Shown: piece by piece, positions 1-6,820 of the stretch | How the letters are laid out: each line of letters starts with the position of its first letter | How positions within the stretch are numbered: position 1 is the first letter of the stretch | Source of the DNA: JBFWIL01 sp050256015 | Lineage (GTDB): Bacteria > Bacteroidota > Bacteroidia > Bacteroidales > Prolixibacteraceae | DNA: 6,870 bases | Direction: 5' to 3' | NCBI GenBank assembly: GCA_050256015.1 | Contig: JBFWIL010000150.1 | Span: 1-6,870, forward strand | Notes under the pieces: generated by a model | Databases searched by the model: none | Seen by the model: the letters and a program-made list of their open reading frames with translations, nothing else | What the model was told of the DNA's origin: nothing | Translations under genes and position numbers: made by a program

Positions 1-108
1 GTACTGAAAAACGGACAGGTTGCCGAAAGCGGTTCGCCGGATTTGTTGAGAAAGATAAACGGAATTATCGCAAAAATGGTAGAACGACAAATGGCTGCTG
101 TAAATTGA
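1..108 (+). CDS. ABC transporter ATP-binding protein, C-terminal end only (partial)
   Basis: The open frame enters from the left edge in frame 1 and ends at TGA 106-108, giving the last 35 residues. The start, VLKNGQVAESGSPDLLRK, matches the conserved segment after the H-loop of ABC ATPases (hydrophobic strand, K-N/D-G-x-V-x-E-x-G, then D/E-L-L), so this is the end of a nucleotide-binding domain. The 'E-S-G-S/T-P/H-x-x-L' form is typical of exporter-type ATPases of the MsbA/LmrA/YbtPQ kind, where membrane and ATPase domains are fused, but the membrane part lies outside the window and this cannot be checked. The Walker A, Walker B and signature motifs are also outside. The next gene starts 6 nt downstream, so the two are very likely cotranscribed. 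Substrate unknown. Confidence 0.88.
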   Translation, partial: VLKNGQVAESGSPDLLRKINGIIAKMVERQMAAVN

Positions 109-114
109 AGTAAG

Positions 115-1032
115 ATGGAAACTAAAAGGCAAAAAATAAAATTAATAAAAGGCAATGTACAGGAAACACTTTTATTGCCTTTATGGGAGCGGGCAACCGA
201 AACAAAAAAAAGCAATCCCCGGATAGTTGATAACAAAGCGGTTGAAATTATCGATAAACTTGATTATGACTTTTCAACGATTACTGCGAACCTTAATGAA
301 GTGTCGATAACAGGATGGGTAGCACGATGCCTTCATATTGACCGGGCTGTTACAAAATTTATAGAAAAACATCCGGAGGCAACCATTATAAATCTTGGTT
401 GCGGACTGGACACTACTTTCGACCGCGTTGATAACGGAAAAATTATGTTTTACGAATTGGATTTCCCGGAAGTAATTGAGCTGAGAAAATCTTTTTTTCA
501 GGATACGGAAAGGCATAAAAGCATTGCTTCTTCATTTTTAGAAAAAGAATGGTATCGCAAGATAGGGAAACCCAAAGGCCTGTTATGTATTGCCGGAGGT
601 GTGCTGTATTATTCTAACGAGAAACAAATAAAAAGCTTCTTTATTTCGATGGCAGATCATTTCGGACAATGTGATTTTTTCTTTGACTCACTTTCTCCAA
701 TGGGGATGAAAGTTGCAAAAAAACAAGTATTGAAAAAAGGGGGAATGGGTATGTCCCAGGATGGTGGCTGGGGACTGAAATCCATAAAATCGCTTGAAAA
801 ATGGGACAAGAGATTGAAAGTTGTTCGTGCAGTTCCTATGTACAAAGGAATGAAAAAAGGACTTCCCTTCTCAACAAAATTTATCCTGTCTATGCCTGAT
901 ATATTGGGAGTTTGCCATATGGTATATGTAAGTATGGAGGAAAAGCAAATGAAACGAGCCATGAGAGCCATACCTCTCACACAGGAGCATGATTATCCTG
1001 GCGAGTTCCATCTGGCAATTAAAAAAATATAA
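115..1032 (+). CDS. Class I SAM-dependent methyltransferase, leucine carboxyl methyltransferase / TcmP-like
   Basis: This 305-residue cytosolic protein has the hallmarks of the LCM/PPM1/TcmP family, which methylates carboxylates and other oxygen atoms using S-adenosylmethionine. Residues 91-102 form motif I (IINLGCGLDTTF; this family has a G-C/A-G-L-D-T loop), and 113-120 (YELDFPEV) carry Asp116, expected to bind the SAM ribose. Residues 155-176 (GLLCIAGGVLYYSNEKQIKSFF region) match the family's 'G-L-x-Y-x-x-E' segment that closes the active site. The N-terminus (ETLLLPLWERATE, residues 17-29) belongs to a prokaryotic subgroup that, from memory, often lies beside ABC exporters; here it follows one by 6 nt. 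The start at 115 is the first ATG after the upstream stop and gives the full N-terminal segment. No clear Shine-Dalgarno is seen. The substrate cannot be read from sequence; a small metabolite is more likely than a protein phosphatase. Confidence 0.85.
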   Translation: METKRQKIKLIKGNVQETLLLPLWERATETKKSNPRIVDNKAVEIIDKLDYDFSTITANLNEVSITGWVARCLHIDRAVTKFIEKHPEATIINLGCGLDTTFDRVDNGKIMFYELDFPEVIELRKSFFQDTERHKSIASSFLEKEWYRKIGKPKGLLCIAGGVLYYSNEKQIKSFFISMADHFGQCDFFFDSLSPMGMKVAKKQVLKKGGMGMSQDGGWGLKSIKSLEKWDKRLKVVRAVPMYKGMKKGLPFSTKFILSMPDILGVCHMVYVSMEEKQMKRAMRAIPLTQEHDYPGEFHLAIKKI

Positions 1033-1047
1033 ACGTATGAAATAATT

Positions 1048-1070
1048 GCTGTTAGCCAAGGGCTAACAGC
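1048..1070. repeat. Perfect inverted repeat (10-bp stem, 3-nt loop), possible terminator or attenuator
   Basis: The arms GCTGTTAGCC (1048-1057) and GGCTAACAGC (1061-1070) are exact reverse complements around the loop AAG. It lies 15 nt after the methyltransferase stop and 28 nt before the fumC start. On the + strand it is followed by an A-rich stretch and not a T-run, so it is not a classic intrinsic terminator. It may be an RNA 3'-end stabiliser, a weak terminator or a protein-binding palindrome. It marks the most likely break between the methyltransferase unit and fumC. Confidence 0.6.
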
Positions 1071-1098
1071 TAATAGCAAAAAGCATAAAAATTAAATT

Positions 1099-2493
1099 AT
1101 GGAATACAGAATAGAAAAAGATACTCTTGGCGAAGTAATGGTTCCTGCCGATAAATATTGGGGAGCGCAAACGCAACGTTCACGCGAGAATTTTCCTATC
1201 GGCCCCGAGGCTTCTATGCCCAAAGAAATCATTCACGCGTTTGGGTACCTGAAAAAAGCAGCGGCAATCACCAATGCCGAATTGGGCGTACTTCCGCAGG
1301 AAAAAGCATCGCTTATCGAAAAAGCCTGTAACGAGGTTATTTCGGGAAAATTAGACGACCAGTTTCCGTTGGTTGTGTGGCAAACCGGTTCCGGAACACA
1401 GTCGAATATGAACTGTAATGAGGTAGTGGCTAACCGTTGCCAGGTACTGGCCGGGAAAAAACTCAGGGAAGGCGAACGTATTATCCATCCCAACGATGAT
1501 GTCAACAAATCGCAGTCGTCGAACGACACTTTTCCGACAGCAATGCACATCGCAGCTTATAAAAAACTGGTGGAATATACTATCCCGAAAATTGAACTAT
1601 TGAAAAATACACTGCTTTCCAAGTCTCAGGAAATGAAGGATGTGGTAAAAATAGGCCGTACGCACTGGATGGATGCTACTCCATTGACCTTACAACAGGA
1701 ATTTTCGGGTTATGTGGCACAGCTTGAACATGGCCTTAAAGCCCTGAAAAACACACTGCCCCACCTGTCTGAACTGGCCCTGGGCGGTACTGCTGTAGGA
1801 ACAGGGTTAAACACGCCCAAAGGCTATGCCGAAAAGGTGGCTGAAAATATTGCAAAACTAACCGGTTTGCCGTTTGTTTCGGCACAAAACAAATTCGAAG
1901 CCCTGGCGGCACACGATGCCATTGTAGAATCGCACGGTGCTCTTAAGCAACTGACCGTAAGCTTGATGAAAATCGCGAACGACATTCGACTGATGGCGTC
2001 AGGCCCGCGTTCGGGTATCGGTGAGATTACCATTCCTGCCAACGAGCCCGGCTCTTCCATTATGCCGGGAAAAGTAAACCCCACACAGGTAGAAGCGCTT
2101 ACAATGGTTTGTGCACAGGTGATGGGTAACGATACTACCATTACCATTGCCGGCTCAAACGGGCAGTTCGAACTCAATGTTTTCAAACCGGTAATGATTA
2201 ACGCATTTTTGCAATCAGCAACATTGCTTGCCGATGCCTGCCAGTCGTTTAACGACCGTTGTGCTGTTGGCATTCAGCCTAATGATGCACGCATCAACGA
2301 ATTGCTGAACAATTCACTGATGTTGGTTACGGCGCTTAACACGCATATTGGTTACGACAAAGCAGCCAAAATTGCCAAAAAAGCACACGCCGAAAATACC
2401 ACGTTAAAAGAAGCGGCACTGGCGCTTAATTTTCTTACAGAGGAACAATTCGACCAGTGGGTTGACCCGGCAAAAATGACCGGTTCATTATAA
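1099..2493 (+). CDS. fumC: Class II fumarate hydratase (fumarase C)
   Basis: This enzyme reversibly hydrates fumarate to L-malate in the TCA cycle or its reductive branch; class II enzymes are cytosolic homotetramers without an iron-sulfur cluster. The 464 residues are full length (E. coli FumC is 467). Visible landmarks are GSGTQSNMN at 97-105, HPNDDVNKSQSSND at 130-143 (second carboxylate site plus substrate-binding Ser/Asn), GRTH at 186-189 with Thr188/His189 matching the E. coli catalytic pair Thr187/His188, and the flexible signature loop GSSIMPGKVNPTQ from 318, whose Ser319 matches catalytic Ser318. The motif after the catalytic His is WMDATPLTLQQE, whereas E. coli has LQDATPLTLGQE. The signature loop and E. 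coli-like active site favour fumarase over aspartase, a close relative. It starts 66 nt after the upstream methyltransferase, past a hairpin, and ends only 14 nt before the next methyltransferase, so it shares a transcript with the downstream genes at least. No Bacteroidota -7 box (TAnnTTTG) was seen in the upstream gap. Confidence 0.96.
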   Translation: MEYRIEKDTLGEVMVPADKYWGAQTQRSRENFPIGPEASMPKEIIHAFGYLKKAAAITNAELGVLPQEKASLIEKACNEVISGKLDDQFPLVVWQTGSGTQSNMNCNEVVANRCQVLAGKKLREGERIIHPNDDVNKSQSSNDTFPTAMHIAAYKKLVEYTIPKIELLKNTLLSKSQEMKDVVKIGRTHWMDATPLTLQQEFSGYVAQLEHGLKALKNTLPHLSELALGGTAVGTGLNTPKGYAEKVAENIAKLTGLPFVSAQNKFEALAAHDAIVESHGALKQLTVSLMKIANDIRLMASGPRSGIGEITIPANEPGSSIMPGKVNPTQVEALTMVCAQVMGNDTTITIAGSNGQFELNVFKPVMINAFLQSATLLADACQSFNDRCAVGIQPNDARINELLNNSLMLVTALNTHIGYDKAAKIAKKAHAENTTLKEAALALNFLTEEQFDQWVDPAKMTGSL

Positions 2494-2507
2494 AAAAATA
2501 CAAAAAC

Positions 2508-3527
2508 ATGAACATTCCAACATTACAAACACAGTACAGTAAAATAAACAACCTTTTGTACATTAGTTATTTGCCCAAAGTAATCAATGCGGCAATTGAC
2601 ATCAATTTATTTGAAATTTTTTCAGGCAGCAGCCTTACATTAGATAACATAGTTGAAAAACTCAATACTCAAAAGAACGTTACCGGGGCCCTTTTGAAAG
2701 TATTAACTGAGATTGGACTGGTTGCCAAAGAAGATGACAAATACTGCCTGACCGGCTTATCAGAAGAATATCTTGTCCGAACGTCGGAAGCGACCCAATT
2801 GTACGAAGTAAAACGATTTACCGGGAGCGCCGGGCCATTCGATTTTTTACCTCAGGTGCTGAAAGGCCAAATGCCCGAATTCGATGGTAAAATGTGGAGT
2901 TCGAAAGAAGCTGCTTTAAACATGGAACAGGGTATGAAAGCCGGTGGTTTGCAAAGCGTGGTCTCTTTTGTAAAAAGTATTCCCGAATTCAGTTCCTGCA
3001 CCGACATGTGCGATTTGGCAGGAAATATCGGGTATTTTTCGTATGCCTTTTTACAGGAAAATCTTAATCTGACTGCTCATGTTTATGATTTGCCGGCGGT
3101 TTGTCAAATTGCGAAAGATGTAAAACAAAACGAAAAAGGTTTCAACAGGGTTACTTACCACGATTTCGACATGAAAAAGGATGAATCATTTGGCGAAGGC
3201 TATGACTTTTTCTTTATTTCCCATTTTTTGTATGAATATGCGGCAAACGGTACTCTTGGCGATTTCTTCAGGAAAGTGAACCGCGCGATGAAACCTGGCG
3301 GAATATTTGTATCAAACCACATCTGCGATAAAGCTCTTGATAAAGAAAATTTATTAACTCTTTCGTTAGTCGAACTGCAAACGCGTGCTTTGGGCTATCC
3401 GACCCACCAGTTGCCGGAATCTACATTGAAAGCAGCACTTACGGAGGCCGGTTTTGGAGACTTTCGTATCCAACAATCCGACGGGAGTTATGCTTTCCCG
3501 ACACTTTTGCTATCAGCAAAAAAATAA
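2508..3527 (+). CDS. O-methyltransferase-family protein with dimerisation (DH) domain and atypical active site
   Basis: This 339-residue protein has the two-part layout of the plant/actinobacterial O-methyltransferase family (PF00891 type). An N-terminal winged-helix dimerisation domain covers about residues 20-90 (INLFEIF ... LLKVLTEIGLVAKEDDKYCLT). A Rossmann SAM domain follows, with motif I at 169-175 (DLAGNIG; the family norm is D-V/L-G-G-G-x-G), an acidic end of beta-2 near 'HVYDLP', and the post-motif 'MKPGG' at 261-265 before the ISNH-like strand. In the motif where family members usually have H-D-W (for example 'xxLHDW'), this protein has HFLYEY at 239-244, so Tyr242 sits where the catalytic base His is expected. 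Thus the fold assignment is firm but methylation of a hydroxyl group is not assured. It starts 14 nt after fumC, behind an A-rich leader without Shine-Dalgarno, and is followed 37 nt later by the RND pump. The substrate is unknown; a role in tailoring an exported metabolite is inference from context. Confidence 0.85.
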   Translation: MNIPTLQTQYSKINNLLYISYLPKVINAAIDINLFEIFSGSSLTLDNIVEKLNTQKNVTGALLKVLTEIGLVAKEDDKYCLTGLSEEYLVRTSEATQLYEVKRFTGSAGPFDFLPQVLKGQMPEFDGKMWSSKEAALNMEQGMKAGGLQSVVSFVKSIPEFSSCTDMCDLAGNIGYFSYAFLQENLNLTAHVYDLPAVCQIAKDVKQNEKGFNRVTYHDFDMKKDESFGEGYDFFFISHFLYEYAANGTLGDFFRKVNRAMKPGGIFVSNHICDKALDKENLLTLSLVELQTRALGYPTHQLPESTLKAALTEAGFGDFRIQQSDGSYAFPTLLLSAKK

Positions 3528-3564
3528 ATGGAGTTAATTAAATGCCTACAGCAAAATTAAAATC

Positions 3565-5964
3565 ATGAGCATACAGAAAATCAACAACTGGTTTGAGAGA
3601 CGCGCATCGGGCATTATAAAATACAGGTGGCTTGTAATTGTTTTATTTATCGCGATAGTCGGCATATCGTTTACTGGATTGCCGAAACTGGTAATGGAAT
3701 CGTCTTGGGACGGGTATTTCCTCGAAGGCGACCCGATGCTGGTCAAAACCGACGAGTTTAAGGAAATATTCGGGAACGACAATTTTGTGGCCGTACTTAC
3801 CGAATGCGACAATACATTCAGCAAACAGTCGCTCGAACTTATCCGGGAACTTTCCAACGAATTGACAGACAGTTTGTCGTATGCCGAAAAAATTACTTCG
3901 CTTACCGACATCGAATTTATGGTAGGTACCGAATATGGTATGCAAATCGAACAAATTGTGCCCGAAGAAATCCCTTCGGATAAAGTATCGCTCGATTCCA
4001 TCCGTATGAAAGCATACAGTAAGCCAAATGTTGCCGAAAAACTGGTTTCAAAAGACGGACGTTTGACCTGGATAATCTTAAAACTGCGTACTTTCCCCGA
4101 AGATTCGGTTTGGCAAAAAACAAGTACAAAGGGGCCTGATTATATTACAGGTGAAGAAACTGAAAGAATTATAACCAAAGAAAAATACAAGGCTATCTCG
4201 CCACGTGCTACAGGAATGCCTTATATTTCCTATAAAAAACAACAATATTTCGCGGGAGAAACCGGACGGGTAATGGGACTGGCTTTTATCCTTGCTATTA
4301 TTGTCCTCATTTTTGCCACAAAATCGTTCCGGGGTGTAATTGTTCCGCTAATTACTTCAATAAGCTCTATTATTATTATTTACGGTACATTAGGACATAT
4401 CGGTTATCCTGTCGACAGCGGTATGATGTCCTTGCCAATTCTCTTGTCGTTTGCTATAGCCATAGCTTATAACATTCATATTTTTTCATTCTTTAGAAAA
4501 CAAATTACCTTTCACGGGAAGAGGAAAAAGGCGGTTACCGAGGCCTTAAAAGAAATGGGCTGGCCTGTGCTGTTTTCAGCCCTTACCACAATGACAGCCC
4601 TGTTGACATTTTTGGTAATCCCGATGAAACCTCTGCGTTTTGTGGGTGTTGCCACAGCATCGTGTGTCTTGCTTACCTTCCTGATTGTTATTTTGCTGAT
4701 GCCTTCGCTGCTGAGTTTCGGAAAAGATAAAATAGATTCTGTAACAGAAGAGAAAAGAAGACGCTGGTTGGGCCGCCAAATGGCAAAGATCCGTTTTTTC
4801 TTCCAAAGGATTTCAAACAGAAGTGGCTGGCTCGACCGCCAAATGGAAAAATTGGGGAAATTTGTCCTTTCCCGTTCAAAAGGGATTATTGTTACTTCCA
4901 TTGTTCTAACCGTTTTGCTCGTTATTGGTATATTTAAAGTTGAAACCGCTTTTGACATTGAGAAAACGATGGGCCGGAAAATTCCTTATGTGAAAAACCT
5001 GCTGGATGTATGCGATTCGGAACTGGGTTCTATTTATTCATACGATTTGATGATTGATCTTCCCGAAAACGGGGATGCCAAGAAACCCGAAAACCTCAGG
5101 AAACTCGAAAAAGTAGCTAACTGTGCCGAAGGATATGAACTGACCAAGCGGACAACGTCAATTCTGGATATTATTAAGGATTTAAACCAAACCCTGAACG
5201 AAAACAATGCGGCTTATTATTCCATTCCTGACGATGAAAATCAAATTGCCCAATTGCTACTGTTGTATGAAAATGCAGGGGGGACAGAATCGGAATACTG
5301 GATGGATTACGATTACAAACGCCTGCGGATTATGATTGAACTAAAAACCTATAATTCGGCAGAAGCAGAGCGTGAATTAACCGACATACAGGAAAAGGCA
5401 TCTGCTATATTTCCTGACGCAAAAGTTACAGCCGTAGGTAACCTTCCTCAATTCACGGTAATGATGCAATACGTGGTAAGAGGGCAGATACAATCATTCG
5501 GGTTTGCTTTAATCATCATTGCCGTGTTGTTAATGATTGTCTTCGGAAGTTTACGTATCGGTTTAATCGGTTTGATTCCAAATATCGCCCCGGCACTGGC
5601 AGTAGGCGGCGTAATGGGATGGTTGAATATCCCTCTTGATATGATGACCGCGACAATTATTCCTATGATACTCGGACTGGCTGTTGATGATACTATTCAT
5701 TTTATTAATCACGGACACCTTGAATTTACCCGTTCGGGCAATTACAAACAATCCATTCTTAGCTCATTCCGTATTGTTGGGGTCGCTTTGGTGTTATCAA
5801 CCTTGATTATATCTGCCAATTTTGTGGTATATACTACCTCCGATGCGTTAGCCTATTTTAATCTCGGATTATTAGCTGTAATAGGGATGCTGGCTGCATT
5901 ATTGGCCGACTTGTTTATTACCCCGGCATTGTTCAGATGGTTTAAAATTTTTGGAAAAGAATAA
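3565..5964 (+). CDS. RND-superfamily (MMPL/HpnN-like) inner-membrane exporter
   Basis: This 799-residue protein has the duplicated RND layout. TM1 is at about 20-40, followed by a periplasmic domain to about 233. TM2-TM6 lie at about 235-251, 257-277, 286-307, 333-352 and 359-381. A cytosolic linker spans 385-438, TM7 is at 440-458, and a second periplasmic domain runs to about 640. TM8-TM12 lie at about 644-661, 664-685, 692-713, 736-757 and 764-788. TM10 carries GLAVDDTIHF (704-713), the proton-relay motif of this family, with Asp708/Asp709 and His712. The matching TM4 site is AIAYNIHIF (299-307), which keeps the His but lacks both acids. At about 800 residues it is shorter than AcrB-type pumps (about 1,030) and fits the MMPL/HpnN group, known for moving lipids and hydrophobic molecules. 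The downstream LolA-like gene begins 9 nt after the stop, a pairing seen in many Gram-negative bacteria, which suggests delivery of a lipidic substrate to a periplasmic carrier. Cargo unknown. Confidence 0.93.
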   Translation: MSIQKINNWFERRASGIIKYRWLVIVLFIAIVGISFTGLPKLVMESSWDGYFLEGDPMLVKTDEFKEIFGNDNFVAVLTECDNTFSKQSLELIRELSNELTDSLSYAEKITSLTDIEFMVGTEYGMQIEQIVPEEIPSDKVSLDSIRMKAYSKPNVAEKLVSKDGRLTWIILKLRTFPEDSVWQKTSTKGPDYITGEETERIITKEKYKAISPRATGMPYISYKKQQYFAGETGRVMGLAFILAIIVLIFATKSFRGVIVPLITSISSIIIIYGTLGHIGYPVDSGMMSLPILLSFAIAIAYNIHIFSFFRKQITFHGKRKKAVTEALKEMGWPVLFSALTTMTALLTFLVIPMKPLRFVGVATASCVLLTFLIVILLMPSLLSFGKDKIDSVTEEKRRRWLGRQMAKIRFFFQRISNRSGWLDRQMEKLGKFVLSRSKGIIVTSIVLTVLLVIGIFKVETAFDIEKTMGRKIPYVKNLLDVCDSELGSIYSYDLMIDLPENGDAKKPENLRKLEKVANCAEGYELTKRTTSILDIIKDLNQTLNENNAAYYSIPDDENQIAQLLLLYENAGGTESEYWMDYDYKRLRIMIELKTYNSAEAERELTDIQEKASAIFPDAKVTAVGNLPQFTVMMQYVVRGQIQSFGFALIIIAVLLMIVFGSLRIGLIGLIPNIAPALAVGGVMGWLNIPLDMMTATIIPMILGLAVDDTIHFINHGHLEFTRSGNYKQSILSSFRIVGVALVLSTLIISANFVVYTTSDALAYFNLGLLAVIGMLAALLADLFITPALFRWFKIFGKE

Positions 5965-5973
5965 ATAGTAAAA

Positions 5974-6768
5974 ATGAAAATACGAAAGATCAACACGTTA
6001 ATTGTTTGCCTGATTATGGCAGCAATCAATATTCAGGCCCAATCGCTTACAGGGCGTGAAATCGCACAAAAAGTAAAAGACCGTCCCGACGGAGATACCC
6101 GTTCGTCTGAAATGACCATGAAGCTCATTAACAAACGGGGAAGTATGCGCGAACGTAAAGTCATTTCCTATTCGATAGATGTTGGAGCAAAGAAGAAAGA
6201 TCGCAAAACTTTGATGTTCTTTCAATATCCCGGTGATGTAAAAGGCACGGGGTTCCTCACCTGGGATTATGACGAAATTGGCAAGGATGATGACAAATGG
6301 CTCTACCTGCCAGCCATGAAAAAAACACGCCGGATCAGCGGTTCATCGGCTAAGAAAGATTATTTTATGGGAACCGACTTTACTTATGACGATATGGGTA
6401 AACGTAATGTTGATGAGGACGACCATAAGCTCCTGCGTGAGGAAACCGTTGACGGACACAAATGCTGGGTACTGGAATCGACTTCAAAAGACAGCCGCGA
6501 CATTTATTCGAAAAAAATATCCTGGATACGCCAGGATTGCCTCATTGCCATGAAAGTAGAATACTACGACAAACTCGGAAAATTGCACCGCGAACTTGAG
6601 ATGTCTGATATTACAAAGGCAGATGGGTTTTGGTTGGCAAAAAAGATGCACATGACCAACGTGCAGACCAACCACCAAACCATTATTCTCATCGAAAATT
6701 CAAAGTATAATATTCCTGTTGACGCAAATGTTTTTACCGTGGCCAAGTTGGAGAAAGGTAGTTTGTAA
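5974..6768 (+). CDS. Secreted LolA-like 'outer membrane lipoprotein-sorting protein' (PF17131 type)
   Basis: The 264-residue product has a signal peptide (basic MKIRK, hydrophobic 8-20, likely cleavage after Ala22 in IQA|QS), so the mature protein should be periplasmic. No lipobox Cys is at the cleavage site. The body matches the LolA-like family found beside RND pumps: a beta-rich half-barrel expected to hold a lipid or acyl chain. The best landmarks are the segment WLYLPAMKKTRRISGSS (109-125), which in this family has the form YLP-A-x-K-K-x-R-R-I, then FMGTDFTYDDM at 131-141. The late segment on switching of the 'ISWIRQD' strand (about 182-188) and 'MKVEYYD' (193-199) are also typical. Despite the family name it is not proven to sort lipoproteins and differs from true LolA (about 200 residues, with an unlinked gene). 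It lies 9 nt after the pump and is almost surely cotranscribed, so it is most likely the pump's periplasmic partner (inference). Confidence 0.9.
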   Translation: MKIRKINTLIVCLIMAAINIQAQSLTGREIAQKVKDRPDGDTRSSEMTMKLINKRGSMRERKVISYSIDVGAKKKDRKTLMFFQYPGDVKGTGFLTWDYDEIGKDDDKWLYLPAMKKTRRISGSSAKKDYFMGTDFTYDDMGKRNVDEDDHKLLREETVDGHKCWVLESTSKDSRDIYSKKISWIRQDCLIAMKVEYYDKLGKLHRELEMSDITKADGFWLAKKMHMTNVQTNHQTIILIENSKYNIPVDANVFTVAKLEKGSL

Positions 6769-6772
6769 ATTT

Positions 6773-6804
6773 AACCCTGACAGGGTTTGAAACGCTGTCG
6801 GGTT
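6773..6804. repeat. Intergenic stem-loop of the Bacteroidota CCTGACAGG type
   Basis: The arms AACCCTGACAG (6773-6783) and CTGTCGGGTT (6795-6804) pair over 10 bp with one bulged T (6778) around an 11-nt loop. The left arm also contains a near-perfect small palindrome, AACCCTG-A-CAGGGTT (6773-6787). Stem-loops of this form are a common intergenic element in Bacteroidota, recalled from general knowledge. There is no T-run after it, so termination is uncertain; it may reduce transcription into the next gene or stabilise the mRNA end. Confidence 0.6.
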
Positions 6805-6820
6805 TGTCGAAAACGAAATA

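Noticed and set aside
1033..1098. Search for a Bacteroidota promoter (TTTG near -33, TAnnTTTG near -7) ahead of fumC
   Set aside because: No match to the -7 box is present in the gap, so no promoter is called; one could still lie inside the upstream gene.
1824..2273. 149-codon open frame on the - strand inside fumC
   Set aside because: It lies wholly within a well-conserved fumC frame, its translation resembles no family, and it is best explained as a shadow of the coding strand.
3528..3560. Ten-codon mini-ORF (ATG at 3528) just after the second methyltransferase stop
   Set aside because: It is too short to support, has no ribosome-binding signal, and lies in a 37-nt spacer where chance ATGs are expected.
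3546..4001. 151-codon - strand open frame overlapping the start of the RND gene, with a hydrophobic end
   Set aside because: The hydrophobic stretch is the complement of the pump's TM1 region, and the frame overlaps confidently coding sequence with no promoter or start signal of its own.
4512..4958. 148-codon - strand open frame antisense to the middle of the RND gene
   Set aside because: It spans TM5 to TM7 of the pump in antisense, with low-complexity translation and no recognisable domain.
5974..6768. Calling the secreted protein lolA
   Set aside because: Length, the YLPAMKKTRRI motif and the RND neighbour place it in the separate LolA-like family; direct lipoprotein chaperone function is not shown.
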